Assembly (NCBI RefSeq): GCF_039872765.1
Contig: NZ_JBDPZC010000007.1
Coordinates: 186,001-250,000, forward strand
Origin: Roseateles_B flavus
GTDB lineage: Bacteria; Pseudomonadota; Gammaproteobacteria; Burkholderiales; Burkholderiaceae_C
DNA length: 64,000 bases
Reading direction: 5' to 3'
Shown: piece by piece, positions 20,301-27,093 of the stretch
Numbering within the stretch: the first letter of the stretch is position 1
Layout: the number at the start of each line of letters is the position of its first letter
Notes under the pieces: model-generated
What the model was told of the DNA's origin: nothing
What the model saw: only the letters and a program-made list of their open reading frames with translations
Database searches by the model: none
Position numbers and translations under genes: made by a program

Positions 20301-20521
20301 GCGCCGAGCTGCTTCCAGACGTCCCACTGGCCGGACTTGAGCGCGGGGCTCTCGTTCTGGGTCCACCACTTGGCCTGGTAGGCCTGGTTGCTCTGCTGGA
20401 CCACGGCGCCGCCCGTGTAGACAGCGCTGGAGCTCCAGGTCTGCACGCCGGTGCAGTTGTAGGCGAAGGCGGGGAGGACGCTGCTGCCGATCAGCAGCGC
20501 CAAGACCGTGCGTTGATGCAT
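17384..20521 (-). CDS. Secreted multi-domain GH18 chitinase with PKD repeats
   Basis: A 1045-residue secreted chitinase. Order: signal peptide (about 1-20); CBM5/12-like module (21-80) almost identical to that of the downstream chitinase; two PKD domains in perfect 86-residue tandem (about 80-250); one bacterial Ig-like domain (about 253-345); GH18 catalytic domain (about 385-890) with FDGVDIDYEYA and catalytic Glu545; and a C-terminal beta-rich domain (about 900-1040) that probably binds polysaccharide. PKD and Ig modules act as spacers or help disrupt crystalline chitin. The start at 20521 is set by the signal peptide. No terminator separates it cleanly from its neighbours. Confidence 0.95.
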   Translation of the reverse strand: MHQRTVLALLIGSSVLPAFAYNCTGVQTWSSSAVYTGGAVVQQSNQAYQAKWWTQNESPALKSGQWDVWKQLGACDGTVNQPPVASFTSSASGLVLSVNGSGSTDPDGSIASYAWTFGDGSSATGATASRTYAAAGTYTVTLTVTDNKGATSSKSQSVTVTSGTVNLPPVASFTSNASGLVLSVNGSGSTDPDGSIASYAWTFGDGSSATGATASRTYAAAGTYNVTLTVTDNKGATNSKSQSVTVTSGTVNKPPVVSLSAPTDGSSATDGAVVTVSASASDPDGSVAKVAFYDNGVLIAEDTTAPFSISWTARAGVHDITARATDDKGATGDSGSARVTVSGGATGDEKCRPEGLYTTPGTTPAYCKVYDDQGREMMGADKPRRIIGYFTSWRTGKDGTPAYLASNIPWGQLTHINYAFAHVDGSNKVSVGNPADPNNAATGMTWPGVAGAEMDSTLSYKGHFNLLSKFKKQYPKVKTLVSVGGWAETGGYFDDAGKRVASGGFYTMTTNADGSANTAGINTFADSAVAFLRQYGFDGVDIDYEYATSMKDAGNPDDFTISNARRATLMKNFVTLMQTLRAKLDAAGQQDARHYMLTVAAPASGYLLRGMETYQVTKYLDYVNIMSYDLHGAWNQFVGPNAALYDDGKDSELVAWSYYTASQYGRIGYLNTDWAYHYFRGAMPAGRINIGVPYYTRGWKDVTGGTNGLWGTAAQADQTKCPPGTGGGTVQKCGAGAIGLDNVWHDLDVSSKEVPAGSNPLWHTMNLAAGKSGSYIGAYGLNPATNPQDQFVGTYTRYYDGTLVSPWLWNATKKVFLSIEDEQSLGVKAQYVADRGIGGVMFWELAGDYAYDNAKAEYGMGSTLTNLLYNKFKTAAPYGNRLTSATMPTEAIDVQFSIGGFALGDANYPINPTLTITNKSSQTLPGGTDFSFDIPTAIPASLTDQSGFGLKVVTDGSNAAGNNVGGLKNDFHRAAFKLPSWQTLAPGASVAIKLNYYLPMPTPSNWIVSFGGKSYALQQEARRGTSNVTLNALKAAVSRGRAQQP
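19766..20281 (-). repeat. Tandem 258-bp repeat encoding two PKD domains
   Basis: Two head-to-tail units, 19766-20023 and 20024-20281, are almost identical at DNA level, differing at only a handful of bases. They encode the two PKD domains of the large chitinase. The near identity points to recent internal duplication or ongoing homogenisation. Confidence 0.85.
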
Positions 20522-20648
20522 GGCGGTTCCTTGAGGGTTCGTGAAAAGGGTGCACGAAGCCGGGACCGCAGGCGCGAGGCCTGGGTCCGGCAGTCGGTCA
20601 GAGAGGGGCAGGGAGAGAGGGATCCCGGGGACTTTTTTTCTTGGGTGC

Positions 20649-22376
20649 TCAGGGCTTCACGATGACGTCGAAGTACTTCTCGACGCAGCGCTGGTAGTCC
20701 CCGGCCTTCAGGGAGAAGTACGCGGTCTGGTAGCCCACCAGCTTGCAGGCGAAGGCCTTGCCCTCGGGCATTTCCGCGTGATAGGACCAGTCCTGGTCCC
20801 AGTAGATGTCCAGGGCGCCGGCACCGCCGACGGCAAAGGACTTCTGGTTGGCGCAGCCCAGCTCCTCGGTGGAGGGGACGGGCACGCCCAGGGCCGCCGC
20901 ATGCTCACGGTAGTAGGCAATGCGGTTGACGGATTGCGGCTTCTCGTAGCCCTGGCCGCACTCGATGCCGCCGTTGATGATGTTGGTCGTGGCCCCGAAG
21001 CCCGGCTTGATGCCGGCGGCCGTGTCGACCGCATTGGGCTTCCAGGTGCCATCCACCACATGCAGCATGCTGGGCTTGGGCGAGGCCGGGTAGACGTAGA
21101 AGAACACGGCCGAGGCCAGGTTCAGCCAGGTGTCGGCCACCTGCTCGGGGTTGTTGAGCAGGACCTTCACGTCACCGAACATGGCGTCGGAGAAGGGGCC
21201 GTAGTTGTAGTTGTACGAGAGCTGCTTGGCGCCGCGGCCGAAGTACTGCTTGAAGCGCCCCTGGGCGTCCTTGCCGCAGGGCCAGGTCTGGCCTTGCCAG
21301 GTGGTGGGGTTGCACTCGTTGTTGTAGGGGCAGCCGTAGGTCGATTCGCTGCAGCCCGACTCCCGCACGAAGTACAGGGCCTGGCGCCATTGCGGCGTCG
21401 GGCTGTTGGGGTCGTGCGCGCCCGTCTCCTGCGTGAAGTGGGCGAACATGGTGGCCAGGGTCTTGCGGCAGATGGCGTCGGAGTCGCGACCGTCCGTGTA
21501 CGTCATGCAGACGCCCGAGAACTTGGCGATGGCCTGCAGCAGCCCGGTGTAGGTATAGGACTTGTCACGCAGAGGGAAGAGGAACTCCCACTGGCTGGCA
21601 GGCAGTAGCTTCTCGACCCGCTTGACGTTCTCGGGGTTGCTGGCCAGGCCGGGGGCCACGGCCGCCACGGTGCTGTTGTCCCGCATGGCGATGGAGGCCT
21701 TGACGGCGCGGAAGAGGGCCGTGTCGGTCAGCTTGGCCTCCGTGGCCTTCACGTCGGACTGCTTGAGGATGTACTTGCCCGTGCTCGGGTCCTTGACCAC
21801 CACGGCCAGCGTGAAGGACTGCGACTTGGCGTTCGTCGCGCCCTTGTTGTCGGTCACGGTCAGGCCGACGGCATAGGTGCCCGAGGTCGCATAGGCGTGC
21901 GTGACCTTGGCGCCGCTGGCGCTGCTGCCGTCGCCGAAGGTCCATTGGTAGCTGCTGATCTGCCCGTCTGGGTCCGTGGAGCCGCTGGCATCCAGGGACA
22001 GGTTCAGGCGGGCCACGCTGCTGGTGAAGGCGGCCACCGGCGGCTTGTTGCCCGGATCGCCGCCACCGCCGCCGTCACACGTGCCCAGCAGCTTCCAGAC
22101 GGCCCAGGCGCCCGAGTTGGCGGCGGGCGACTGGCCCTGCGTCCACCAGTTGGCGCTGTAGGCCTTGCCGGACTCCTGCACCTGCTGGCCCGAGGTATAG
22201 GCCGTGGCGCTGTTCCACACGTTGATGCCCGTGCAATTGACGGCCTGCGCCTGGCTGGCTGCCAGGATCAGCGGCACGGCCGCCAGGGTCGCCCGCAACA
22301 GGGAAGAGGCGCGGGCCGTGCCGCGGGAAGGGGATGCCATGGCCGTCTCGCCATGAGGTACTGCGCTTGCAAACAT
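20649..22376 (-). CDS. Secreted GH19 chitinase with chitin-binding and PKD domains
   Basis: A 575-residue family 19 chitinase, which hydrolyses chitin with inversion. Order: long signal peptide (about 1-46, ending AQA); CBM5/12-like module (about 47-100); PKD domain (about 110-195); and a GH19 catalytic domain (about 210-575). The catalytic glutamate is Glu317 in HFTQETGAHD, followed by the YFGRGAKQLSYNYNYG active-site segment. Several cysteines suggest disulfides. The ATG at 22376 is chosen because GGAG lies 8 bases upstream; a TTG seven codons earlier is less likely. It is the first chitinase after the regulatory region and lies 127 bp from the next. Confidence 0.95.
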   Translation of the reverse strand: MFASAVPHGETAMASPSRGTARASSLLRATLAAVPLILAASQAQAVNCTGINVWNSATAYTSGQQVQESGKAYSANWWTQGQSPAANSGAWAVWKLLGTCDGGGGGDPGNKPPVAAFTSSVARLNLSLDASGSTDPDGQISSYQWTFGDGSSASGAKVTHAYATSGTYAVGLTVTDNKGATNAKSQSFTLAVVVKDPSTGKYILKQSDVKATEAKLTDTALFRAVKASIAMRDNSTVAAVAPGLASNPENVKRVEKLLPASQWEFLFPLRDKSYTYTGLLQAIAKFSGVCMTYTDGRDSDAICRKTLATMFAHFTQETGAHDPNSPTPQWRQALYFVRESGCSESTYGCPYNNECNPTTWQGQTWPCGKDAQGRFKQYFGRGAKQLSYNYNYGPFSDAMFGDVKVLLNNPEQVADTWLNLASAVFFYVYPASPKPSMLHVVDGTWKPNAVDTAAGIKPGFGATTNIINGGIECGQGYEKPQSVNRIAYYREHAAALGVPVPSTEELGCANQKSFAVGGAGALDIYWDQDWSYHAEMPEGKAFACKLVGYQTAYFSLKAGDYQRCVEKYFDVIVKP

Positions 22377-22475
22377 GAACGGGTCTCCTGCGTTCAACGT
22401 GCGCTGCTGATCTTGCGCTGGGCGTCTTCGCGCCCGAGAGAGACAGGGCGCTCAACAACACGCTCCGTCCGCAGC

Positions 22476-22565
22476 TACCAGACCAGTACCACCAGTAGTC
22501 TTGTAGTGGTATGCACTTTAGATACCACTTTATGCAAAAACATTGATACAAACACCTAGTACCAC
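22476..22565. promoter_or_regulatory. Candidate chitin/GlcNAc-responsive operator cluster
   Basis: Inverted arms AGTGGTAT (22505-22512) and ATACCACT (22522-22529) are 9 bp apart. Further TACCAC half-sites occur at 22487-22492 and in AGTACCAC at 22558-22565. The block is AT-rich and sits about 100-190 bp before the GH19 start, so it probably contains the promoter. The arm sequence resembles GntR-type (DasR/NagR-like) GlcNAc-responsive operators, but the regulator is not in the window. Confidence 0.5.
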
Positions 22566-23160
22566 GGTAACCCCGTGTAAGGTTGATGACCAATAAGAGA
22601 CCAGATGCGCAGATCGCCCCGGGGAGACGGACCGGGTGGTTAGCAGCCAGTGGGGGTGGGGGTGGGGGGGTTAGGTGTTTGTACGGAGACGCTTTGAGGG
22701 GCCAGTCAGCAGGCCTTAGCGGCACGCTCTGTGCACCTGATCGAGGCACAGTCGATTTGGGCTCGGTGGATGGCCGTCTTCCGCTTCCCGAGCTCACGCA
22801 ATCGACCCGAGGCGGTCGGTCGACTGCCGCCAGCGGCTCGCCTGAAGGACCAGCCCTCCTCCCGCCGTACCACCGATGCGGAAGCCTGAGTTGAAGGCTA
22901 CTTGCAGTCTGGATGCGGGGGGCCTGGGCAAGAAAGGTCCGGACACCTGTCAATGGCAATGGCCGCGCGGGCCGCCGGTCGCGGTTGCCTTCGGCTGCGG
23001 CTGCGCTTTCGAGGTGAGCGCCTTGGTGCTCAACACGACACGACGCAGTCGGCCAGGACGGCCCCATCGGGTAGGCTTGGCAAGTCCTCGCTTTTCAGCG
23101 TGCGCCAGTGAACCCAGCTGCTGGTGGGGGCGCCATCTCAAGGGCTACCGGAGAACCGCC
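22566..23160. other. Gene-free region with a G-run cluster
   Basis: Nearly 600 bp between the chitinase control region and the DUF1428 gene. Plus-strand bases 22652-22670 read G5-T-G5-T-G7, able in principle to form a G-quadruplex. Short frames here have no start signal, family match or normal codon use. The rest shows nothing I can name. Confidence 0.4.
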
Positions 23161-23511
23161 ATGACTTACGTCGATGGATTCGTCGCTTCCGTCCCCACCG
23201 CCAGGCGCGCGGACTTCCTGCAGCACGCGCAGGCCATGGGCCGGCTCTTCAAGGAATACGGAGCGCTCAGCGTGGTCGACTGCTGGGGCGACGATGTGCC
23301 GCCAGGCAAGCTGACCTCCTTTGTGCTGGCCGTCCAATGCAGGCCGGACGAGACGGTCGTCTTCTCCTGGATCACCTGGCCCTCCCGTGAGGCGCGCGAT
23401 GCCGCCTGGAAAGGGATCATGGCCGATCCCCGCATCCAGTCCGCGGCAGAGCCGCCGTTCGACGGCAAGCGCATGATCTTTGGCGGCTTCGAGGTGCTGT
23501 CGGCCGTGTAG
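23161..23511 (+). CDS. DUF1428 family protein (YbaA-like)
   Basis: A 116-residue protein matching the DUF1428 family, a small ferredoxin-like alpha/beta barrel fold of unknown role. Recognisable family segments are the N-terminal YVDGFVASVP, VDCWGDDVPPGKLTSF and the C-terminal PFDGKRMIFGGFEVL. The whole family length is covered. GGAG eight bases before ATG 23161 supports this start. It stands alone between the chitinase control region and a convergent acetyltransferase gene. Confidence 0.9.
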   Translation: MTYVDGFVASVPTARRADFLQHAQAMGRLFKEYGALSVVDCWGDDVPPGKLTSFVLAVQCRPDETVVFSWITWPSREARDAAWKGIMADPRIQSAAEPPFDGKRMIFGGFEVLSAV

Positions 23512-23525
23512 CGAGGGTGGCTGGG

Positions 23526-23951
23526 TCAAGCCTTTCCCATGAGAAAGTACGGGCCCTCCGGGCCTGTGTCCTCGCTCAGGATCGCCCATCCCTGCGCCTG
23601 GTAGAACTGCACCGCGTTGGTGTTTTCAGTCAGGCACTTGAGCGTGGGCGGCTTGTTGAAGTAGCGGGCACAGCCCTCCAGCAAGGCCTGACCGAGGCCT
23701 CGCCGCTTGGCCGAGGGGTGCACGAACAGGTTGTGGACGAAGCTGTCCGGCTCCCAGATCGAGGCAAAGCCCAGCACTTCGCCGTCCACCACCGCAACCA
23801 GGATTCGCTCACCCTCCGTGTGCGCATCGAAATCCGCGGGCTGGTGGTGAGCGGCCGGCCGCCAGGAAAAGGCCTCGTTTCGGGAAACCACATACAGGCG
23901 GCGGAGCGACTCTCGATCGGACTCCTCGAATGCGCGGATGGTGATGTGCAT
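23526..23951 (-). CDS. GNAT-family N-acetyltransferase
   Basis: A 141-residue GNAT acetyltransferase. The acetyl-CoA pyrophosphate-binding motif A is visible as VHPSAKRRGLGQALLEG (about residues 76-92). A typical C-terminal half follows, with N-AVQFYQAQGW near residue 115. GNATs acetylate amino groups of small molecules or proteins; the substrate cannot be inferred. ATG 23951 begins at the usual first strand (MHITIRAFEESD); an upstream GTG at 24002 would add 17 residues without family support. It converges with the DUF1428 gene. Confidence 0.85.
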   Translation of the reverse strand: MHITIRAFEESDRESLRRLYVVSRNEAFSWRPAAHHQPADFDAHTEGERILVAVVDGEVLGFASIWEPDSFVHNLFVHPSAKRRGLGQALLEGCARYFNKPPTLKCLTENTNAVQFYQAQGWAILSEDTGPEGPYFLMGKA

Positions 23952-24023
23952 GAGATGGCGGTGGGTGTCGTGGAGGGGCAGCGCTCGCAAGCGCCGATTC
24001 ACGTTGCATCGCGTTGCAACGAA

Positions 24024-24036
24024 GGGTCAGGTCTTG
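24024..24036 (+). repeat. Dispersed motif copy (intergenic)
   Basis: GGGTCAGGTCTTG lies between the acetyltransferase and HAD genes and is one of three copies within 410 bp. Confidence 0.55.
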
Positions 24037-24057
24037 AGTGTGTCGTGCCTTGGAGGC

Positions 24058-24354
24058 TTAGGCGCCTTCTGCCTGTGCCGGGTACAGGTGCCGACACAGC
24101 TTCCACTCTTGAACGGGCTGGTCGTCGACGTAGAGCGTCGGCTTGGGAAGAAATGCTTCGAAGCATTCGGCGATTCCGAGCTCTTCGGCCGTATGCCGAC
24201 AGTAGTCGCTGCCCCCTGAGCTCCAAAGGAAGAGGAGCGCGCCTTCAGATTTCAGCCGCCTGACCGTTTCGATGACCGAAGGCATGGGAATCCGCTTGGC
24301 ACCGACGGATCGGACCAGGGTGTCGTCGATATCGAAGTAGACGATGCGCTGCAT
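24058..24354 (-). CDS. Small HAD-like phosphatase
   Basis: A 98-residue protein with HAD motif I DIDDT (Asp8, Asp10), the nucleophile and acid/base pair of aspartate-based phosphatases. A motif II-like Ser lies in LWSSGG, and a motif IV-like YVDDQP sits near residue 75. It has only a minimal Rossmann core and no cap domain, so it would act on large or exposed phosphates, if active. The start ATG 24354 immediately precedes strand 1 (MQRIVYFDIDDT). It sits in a patch of small, somewhat less GC-rich genes. Substrate unknown. Confidence 0.75.
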   Translation of the reverse strand: MQRIVYFDIDDTLVRSVGAKRIPMPSVIETVRRLKSEGALLFLWSSGGSDYCRHTAEELGIAECFEAFLPKPTLYVDDQPVQEWKLCRHLYPAQAEGA

Positions 24355-24386
24355 GCTGCAATCAACGATCCAGGATGAACAGGAAA

Positions 24387-24432
24387 GGGTCGGGTCTTGC
24401 CCCAGACGGCCCGGCGCGTTGAGACCTGACCC
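24387..24432. repeat. Inverted pair of dispersed motif copies
   Basis: GGGTCGGGTCTTGCCCC (24387-24403) faces GAGACCTGACCC (24421-24432). Together they form an 11-bp stem with one mismatch, a REP-like hairpin, between the HAD and zinc-ribbon genes. Confidence 0.55.
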
Positions 24433-24462
24433 GGGCCGGCGGGCTGGTGTGTCAGGGGCAGT

Positions 24463-24915
24463 TTAGGGCTGGCTGAGCAAGTTGCGGAGCATGTTCTTGC
24501 GAGCCACGTCATGGCGGCGGAAGCCGTAGCGTTCCCGCAGCTCGATGGTCTGCAACCACCGGGTCAGGAACTCCTTGTCCGTTCGCAGCGATGGCTTGTT
24601 CTGCGCCCACTGGGCCTCCAGGCCCTTGAGCGCTCGCGCGATCTGGTGGGATTCGGACCAGCAGGGCTGGCAAAGCGACCGTTGCTGGTCAATGGGCGCC
24701 TTCTTCACCTCGTAGGTGTACTTCTGGTCTGCAGCGCTGAAGAGAGTCTTGGTCTGGCACCGGCGGCAGAAGTAGGTCACGTCGGTGTAGCTGTGTGTCC
24801 AGCTCGCCGATACAGAGCCCTGACTCTGTTCGGACCACTGGGAAGGATCAGCCGCTACGGTGTTCGGCGGCGGGTTCCCGCGCGGGGTCCTGGCTCGCTT
24901 CGTGGGACGGTTCAT
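24463..24915 (-). CDS. Zinc-ribbon domain protein
   Basis: A 150-residue protein. Residues about 49-82 contain two CxxC pairs (FCRRCQTK and LCQPCWSE), spaced as in the probable zinc-ribbon family (PF13451-like). The N-terminus is basic and Pro-rich; the C-terminal 60 residues are helical and charged, with many Arg. This could bind nucleic acid or act in protein interaction. It is separated from the HAD gene by a REP-like hairpin and lies directly downstream of bpt on the same strand. No specific function can be assigned. Confidence 0.75.
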   Translation of the reverse strand: MNRPTKRARTPRGNPPPNTVAADPSQWSEQSQGSVSASWTHSYTDVTYFCRRCQTKTLFSAADQKYTYEVKKAPIDQQRSLCQPCWSESHQIARALKGLEAQWAQNKPSLRTDKEFLTRWLQTIELRERYGFRRHDVARKNMLRNLLSQP

Positions 24916-24939
24916 CCGGGAGATTTCAGGAGGCGGACC

Positions 24940-25677
24940 CTAGCGCGCCACCCGCTGCCACTTTCCCTGCTCCAGCAGCTCATGCGGCAGGAACCTCGCC
25001 TTGTAGGCCATCTTGGGGCTTTCCGCGATCCAGTAGCCGAGGTAGAGGTGGGACAGCTGCAACTGGCGCGCCTGCTCGATCTGCCACAGCACGTTGTAGC
25101 TGCCATAGCTGGTGCCGGGCTCGGGCTCGTAGAAGGTGTAGACCGCCGAGAGACCGTCGGTGAGGATGTCCAGGATGGAGACCATCTTGAGCACCGCGCT
25201 GCCGTCCGGCCGGGGCTCGCGGAACTCGACCAGGCGGGAGTTGATGCGGGACTGCAGCAGGAACTGGGTGTATTGGTCCACGCTGTCGTGGTCCATGCCG
25301 CCGCCGCTGTGGCGGCCGGCCTGGTAGCGCAGGTAGAGCTGGTAGTGCTCCTCGGAAAAGCCCAGGCGCATCACCCGTGCCTGCAGGCCCTGGTGCTGCT
25401 GCCAGGCGCGGCGCTGGCTGCGCGAGGGCCGGAAGTCCGCCACGGGGATGCGCATGGGCACGCAGGCCTGGCAGCCCTCGCAAAAGGGACGGTAGGTGAA
25501 CATGCCGCTGCGGCGGAAGCCGGCTTCCACGAGGCCGGAGTAGGCGTCCGCGTGGATCAGGTGGCTGGGCGTGGCCACCTGCGAACGCGCCAGGCGCTGC
25601 GGCAGGTAGCTGCAGGGGTAGGGCGCCGTCGCGTAGAACTGCAGCTCGGCCAGCGGGAGTTCCTTGGGATGCGTCAC
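24940..25677 (-). CDS. bpt: Aspartate/glutamate leucyltransferase (N-degron pathway)
   Basis: A 245-residue Bpt enzyme, which moves leucine from leucyl-tRNA onto proteins with N-terminal Asp or Glu, marking them for ClpS/ClpAP. The N-terminal cysteine region is present (PYPCSYLP and CEGCQACVPMRIPV), as are the conserved SYGSYNVLWQIE and YLGYWIAES segments. The start is a GTG at 25677 (reading THPKELPL next), because no ATG fits the family's start and upstream sequence runs into aat. Its gene lies 37 bp downstream of aat, so both N-degron transferases are likely co-expressed. Confidence 0.93.
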   Translation of the reverse strand: MTHPKELPLAELQFYATAPYPCSYLPQRLARSQVATPSHLIHADAYSGLVEAGFRRSGMFTYRPFCEGCQACVPMRIPVADFRPSRSQRRAWQQHQGLQARVMRLGFSEEHYQLYLRYQAGRHSGGGMDHDSVDQYTQFLLQSRINSRLVEFREPRPDGSAVLKMVSILDILTDGLSAVYTFYEPEPGTSYGSYNVLWQIEQARQLQLSHLYLGYWIAESPKMAYKARFLPHELLEQGKWQRVAR

Positions 25678-25714
25678 GGTGGCGGCAGGGGCTAGGGGTC
25701 GGTCGGGGCTGGTT

Positions 25715-26473
25715 TCAGGGGCTGGAGGCGGGCAGGGCCGGCAGGTCCAGCAAGTCCCAGAGGCTTGCATGATAGGTCCAATCGCGCGGCGCTTCCTCAC
25801 CAACCTTGGCCCGCAGATGGGCCTCGAAGGCCTCGCGGGGCAGCTCGAAGGCGCCCAGGGAGGCCAGGTGCCGGGTGTTCTGCTGGCAGTCGATCCAGGG
25901 GATGTCATGCCGACGGCACAGGCACACCAGGGCGGCCAGGGCGATCTTGGAGGCGTCGGTGCGGCGCATGAACATGGACTCGCCGAAGAACATGCGGCCC
26001 AAGTTCACGCCGTAGAGGCCGCCCACCAGCTCGCCGTCCATCCAGGTCTCGATGCTGTGCACCACGCCCTGGCGGGCCAGTTCGAGGTAGGCGGCTTGCA
26101 TCTCGGGGAGGATCCAGGTGCCGCTCTGGCCCTCGCGCGGGCTGCTGGCACAGGCGCGCAAGACCTCAGCGGTGGCGCTGTCCACGCGGATCTCGCAGCC
26201 GGGGGTCTGGCGGAAGCGCTGCAGGGTCTTGCGCAGGGAGCGGGAGAGCTTGAAATGGCGGGTCTGCAGCACCATGCGCGGGTCCGGGCTCCACCACAGG
26301 ATGGGCTGGCCGCGGCCGTACCAGGGGAAGATGCCCTGGGCGTAGGCGGCCTTGAGGCGCTCCGGCGAGAGATCGCCGCCGGCGGCCAGCAGGCCCGGCG
26401 CTTCGGAGTTCGGACCCAGGGCTTGCGAGACCGGGGGAAAATCCAGGGAATCGGGGGCCAGCCAGGGGATCAT
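25715..26473 (-). CDS. aat: Leucyl/phenylalanyl-tRNA--protein transferase
   Basis: A 252-residue Aat enzyme, which adds Leu or Phe from tRNA to N-terminal Lys or Arg for ClpS/ClpAP degradation. Family blocks seen are LLAAGGDLSPERL, YAQGIFPWY, WWSPDPRMVL, GGLYGVNLGRMFFGESMF and the IPWIDCQQNTRHLASLGA end. ATG 26473 (MIPWLAPDS) matches the usual Aat start; the upstream extension is unlikely. It is the promoter-proximal gene of the aat-bpt pair and is divergent from the Spx/ArsC-like gene. Confidence 0.96.
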   Translation of the reverse strand: MIPWLAPDSLDFPPVSQALGPNSEAPGLLAAGGDLSPERLKAAYAQGIFPWYGRGQPILWWSPDPRMVLQTRHFKLSRSLRKTLQRFRQTPGCEIRVDSATAEVLRACASSPREGQSGTWILPEMQAAYLELARQGVVHSIETWMDGELVGGLYGVNLGRMFFGESMFMRRTDASKIALAALVCLCRRHDIPWIDCQQNTRHLASLGAFELPREAFEAHLRAKVGEEAPRDWTYHASLWDLLDLPALPASSP

Positions 26474-26537
26474 GGGCGGATGGTAGCCGCAGCCCGGCGG
26501 ACGGCCCGGACTCGCCATACGTTCAAGAGAGGATCAG

Positions 26538-26891
26538 ATGATCAAGGTCTACGGCATTGCCAACTGCGACACCGTGAAGAAGGCGCGCAGCTGGCTGGAG
26601 GCGCAAGCGCTGCCCTACGAATTCCACGACTACAAGAAGGCCGGCGTGCCGGAGGCCCTGCTGCCGCAGTGGCAGGCCGCCCTGGGCTGGGAGCCCCTGG
26701 TCAACCGCAGCGGCACCACCTGGCGCAAGCTGGACGAGGCCCTGCGCGCCGGCGTGGTGGACGCCCCGTCCGCCCGGGCCCTGATGCGGGCTCAGCCCAG
26801 CGTGATCAAGCGCCCGGTGGTCGACTGGGGCGACGGCCGCCTGAGTCTGGGCTTCAAGCCGGAGCAGTTCGAGGCCCTGCAGCGGGGCTGA
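26538..26891 (+). CDS. Spx/MgsR-family (YffB-like) protein
   Basis: A 117-residue thioredoxin-fold protein of the ArsC/Spx group. The N-terminal active-site segment is YGIANCDTVKKA, with a single Cys at residue 10. This fits the YffB class and not Spx (CxxC). C-terminal blocks KRPVVDWGDGRLSLGF are family-typical. YffB-like proteins are thought to use glutathione in some reductase reaction, not proven. GAGAGGA precedes ATG 26538. The gene lies between divergent aat and the NtrC-type control region of amtB. Confidence 0.88.
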   Translation: MIKVYGIANCDTVKKARSWLEAQALPYEFHDYKKAGVPEALLPQWQAALGWEPLVNRSGTTWRKLDEALRAGVVDAPSARALMRAQPSVIKRPVVDWGDGRLSLGFKPEQFEALQRG

Positions 26892-26957
26892 GCGCTGGCC
26901 GGACTTGGTGCGTGGCGCGCCGCCATGCGCCAGGCTGGGGCGCGTCAGGCCGGCGCA

Positions 26958-26974
26958 TGCACCTGAACGGTGCT
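26958..26974 (+). promoter_or_regulatory. NtrC-binding site upstream of amtB
   Basis: TGCACCTGAACGGTGCT matches the NtrC consensus TGCACC-N5-GGTGCA except for the last base. It lies 29 bp upstream of the sigma-54 promoter, rather close but on the expected side. Confidence 0.75.
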
Positions 26975-27002
26975 GGATGGGTTGGCCGGGCATGCCCCAA
27001 GC

Positions 27003-27020
27003 TGGGCATTGTTCTTGCGT
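27003..27020 (+). promoter_or_regulatory. Sigma-54 promoter of amtB
   Basis: TGGGCATTGTTCTTGC has the invariant GG (27005-27006) and GC (27017-27018) separated by ten bases, with TTGC at -12. Together with the NtrC site it predicts induction under nitrogen limitation. Confidence 0.75.
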
Positions 27021-27093
27021 TCCTGGTGCGCGACGGGCCGCGCTGGTGCGGCCTTCCCACACGCAACACCCCGGGAACGCCCCAAGGAAGCCC

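Noticed and set aside
22377..22397. TTG start of the GH19 chitinase
   Set aside because: GGAG is placed correctly for ATG 22376 and would lie inside the coding part if TTG were used.
22583..23155. Small frames between the chitinases and the DUF1428 gene
   Set aside because: No ribosome binding site, unusual composition (poly-Gly from a G-run) and no family match.
25678..25908. ATG-started N-terminal extension of bpt
   Set aside because: It overlaps aat out of frame and shows no family resemblance; GTG 25677 gives the standard Bpt length.
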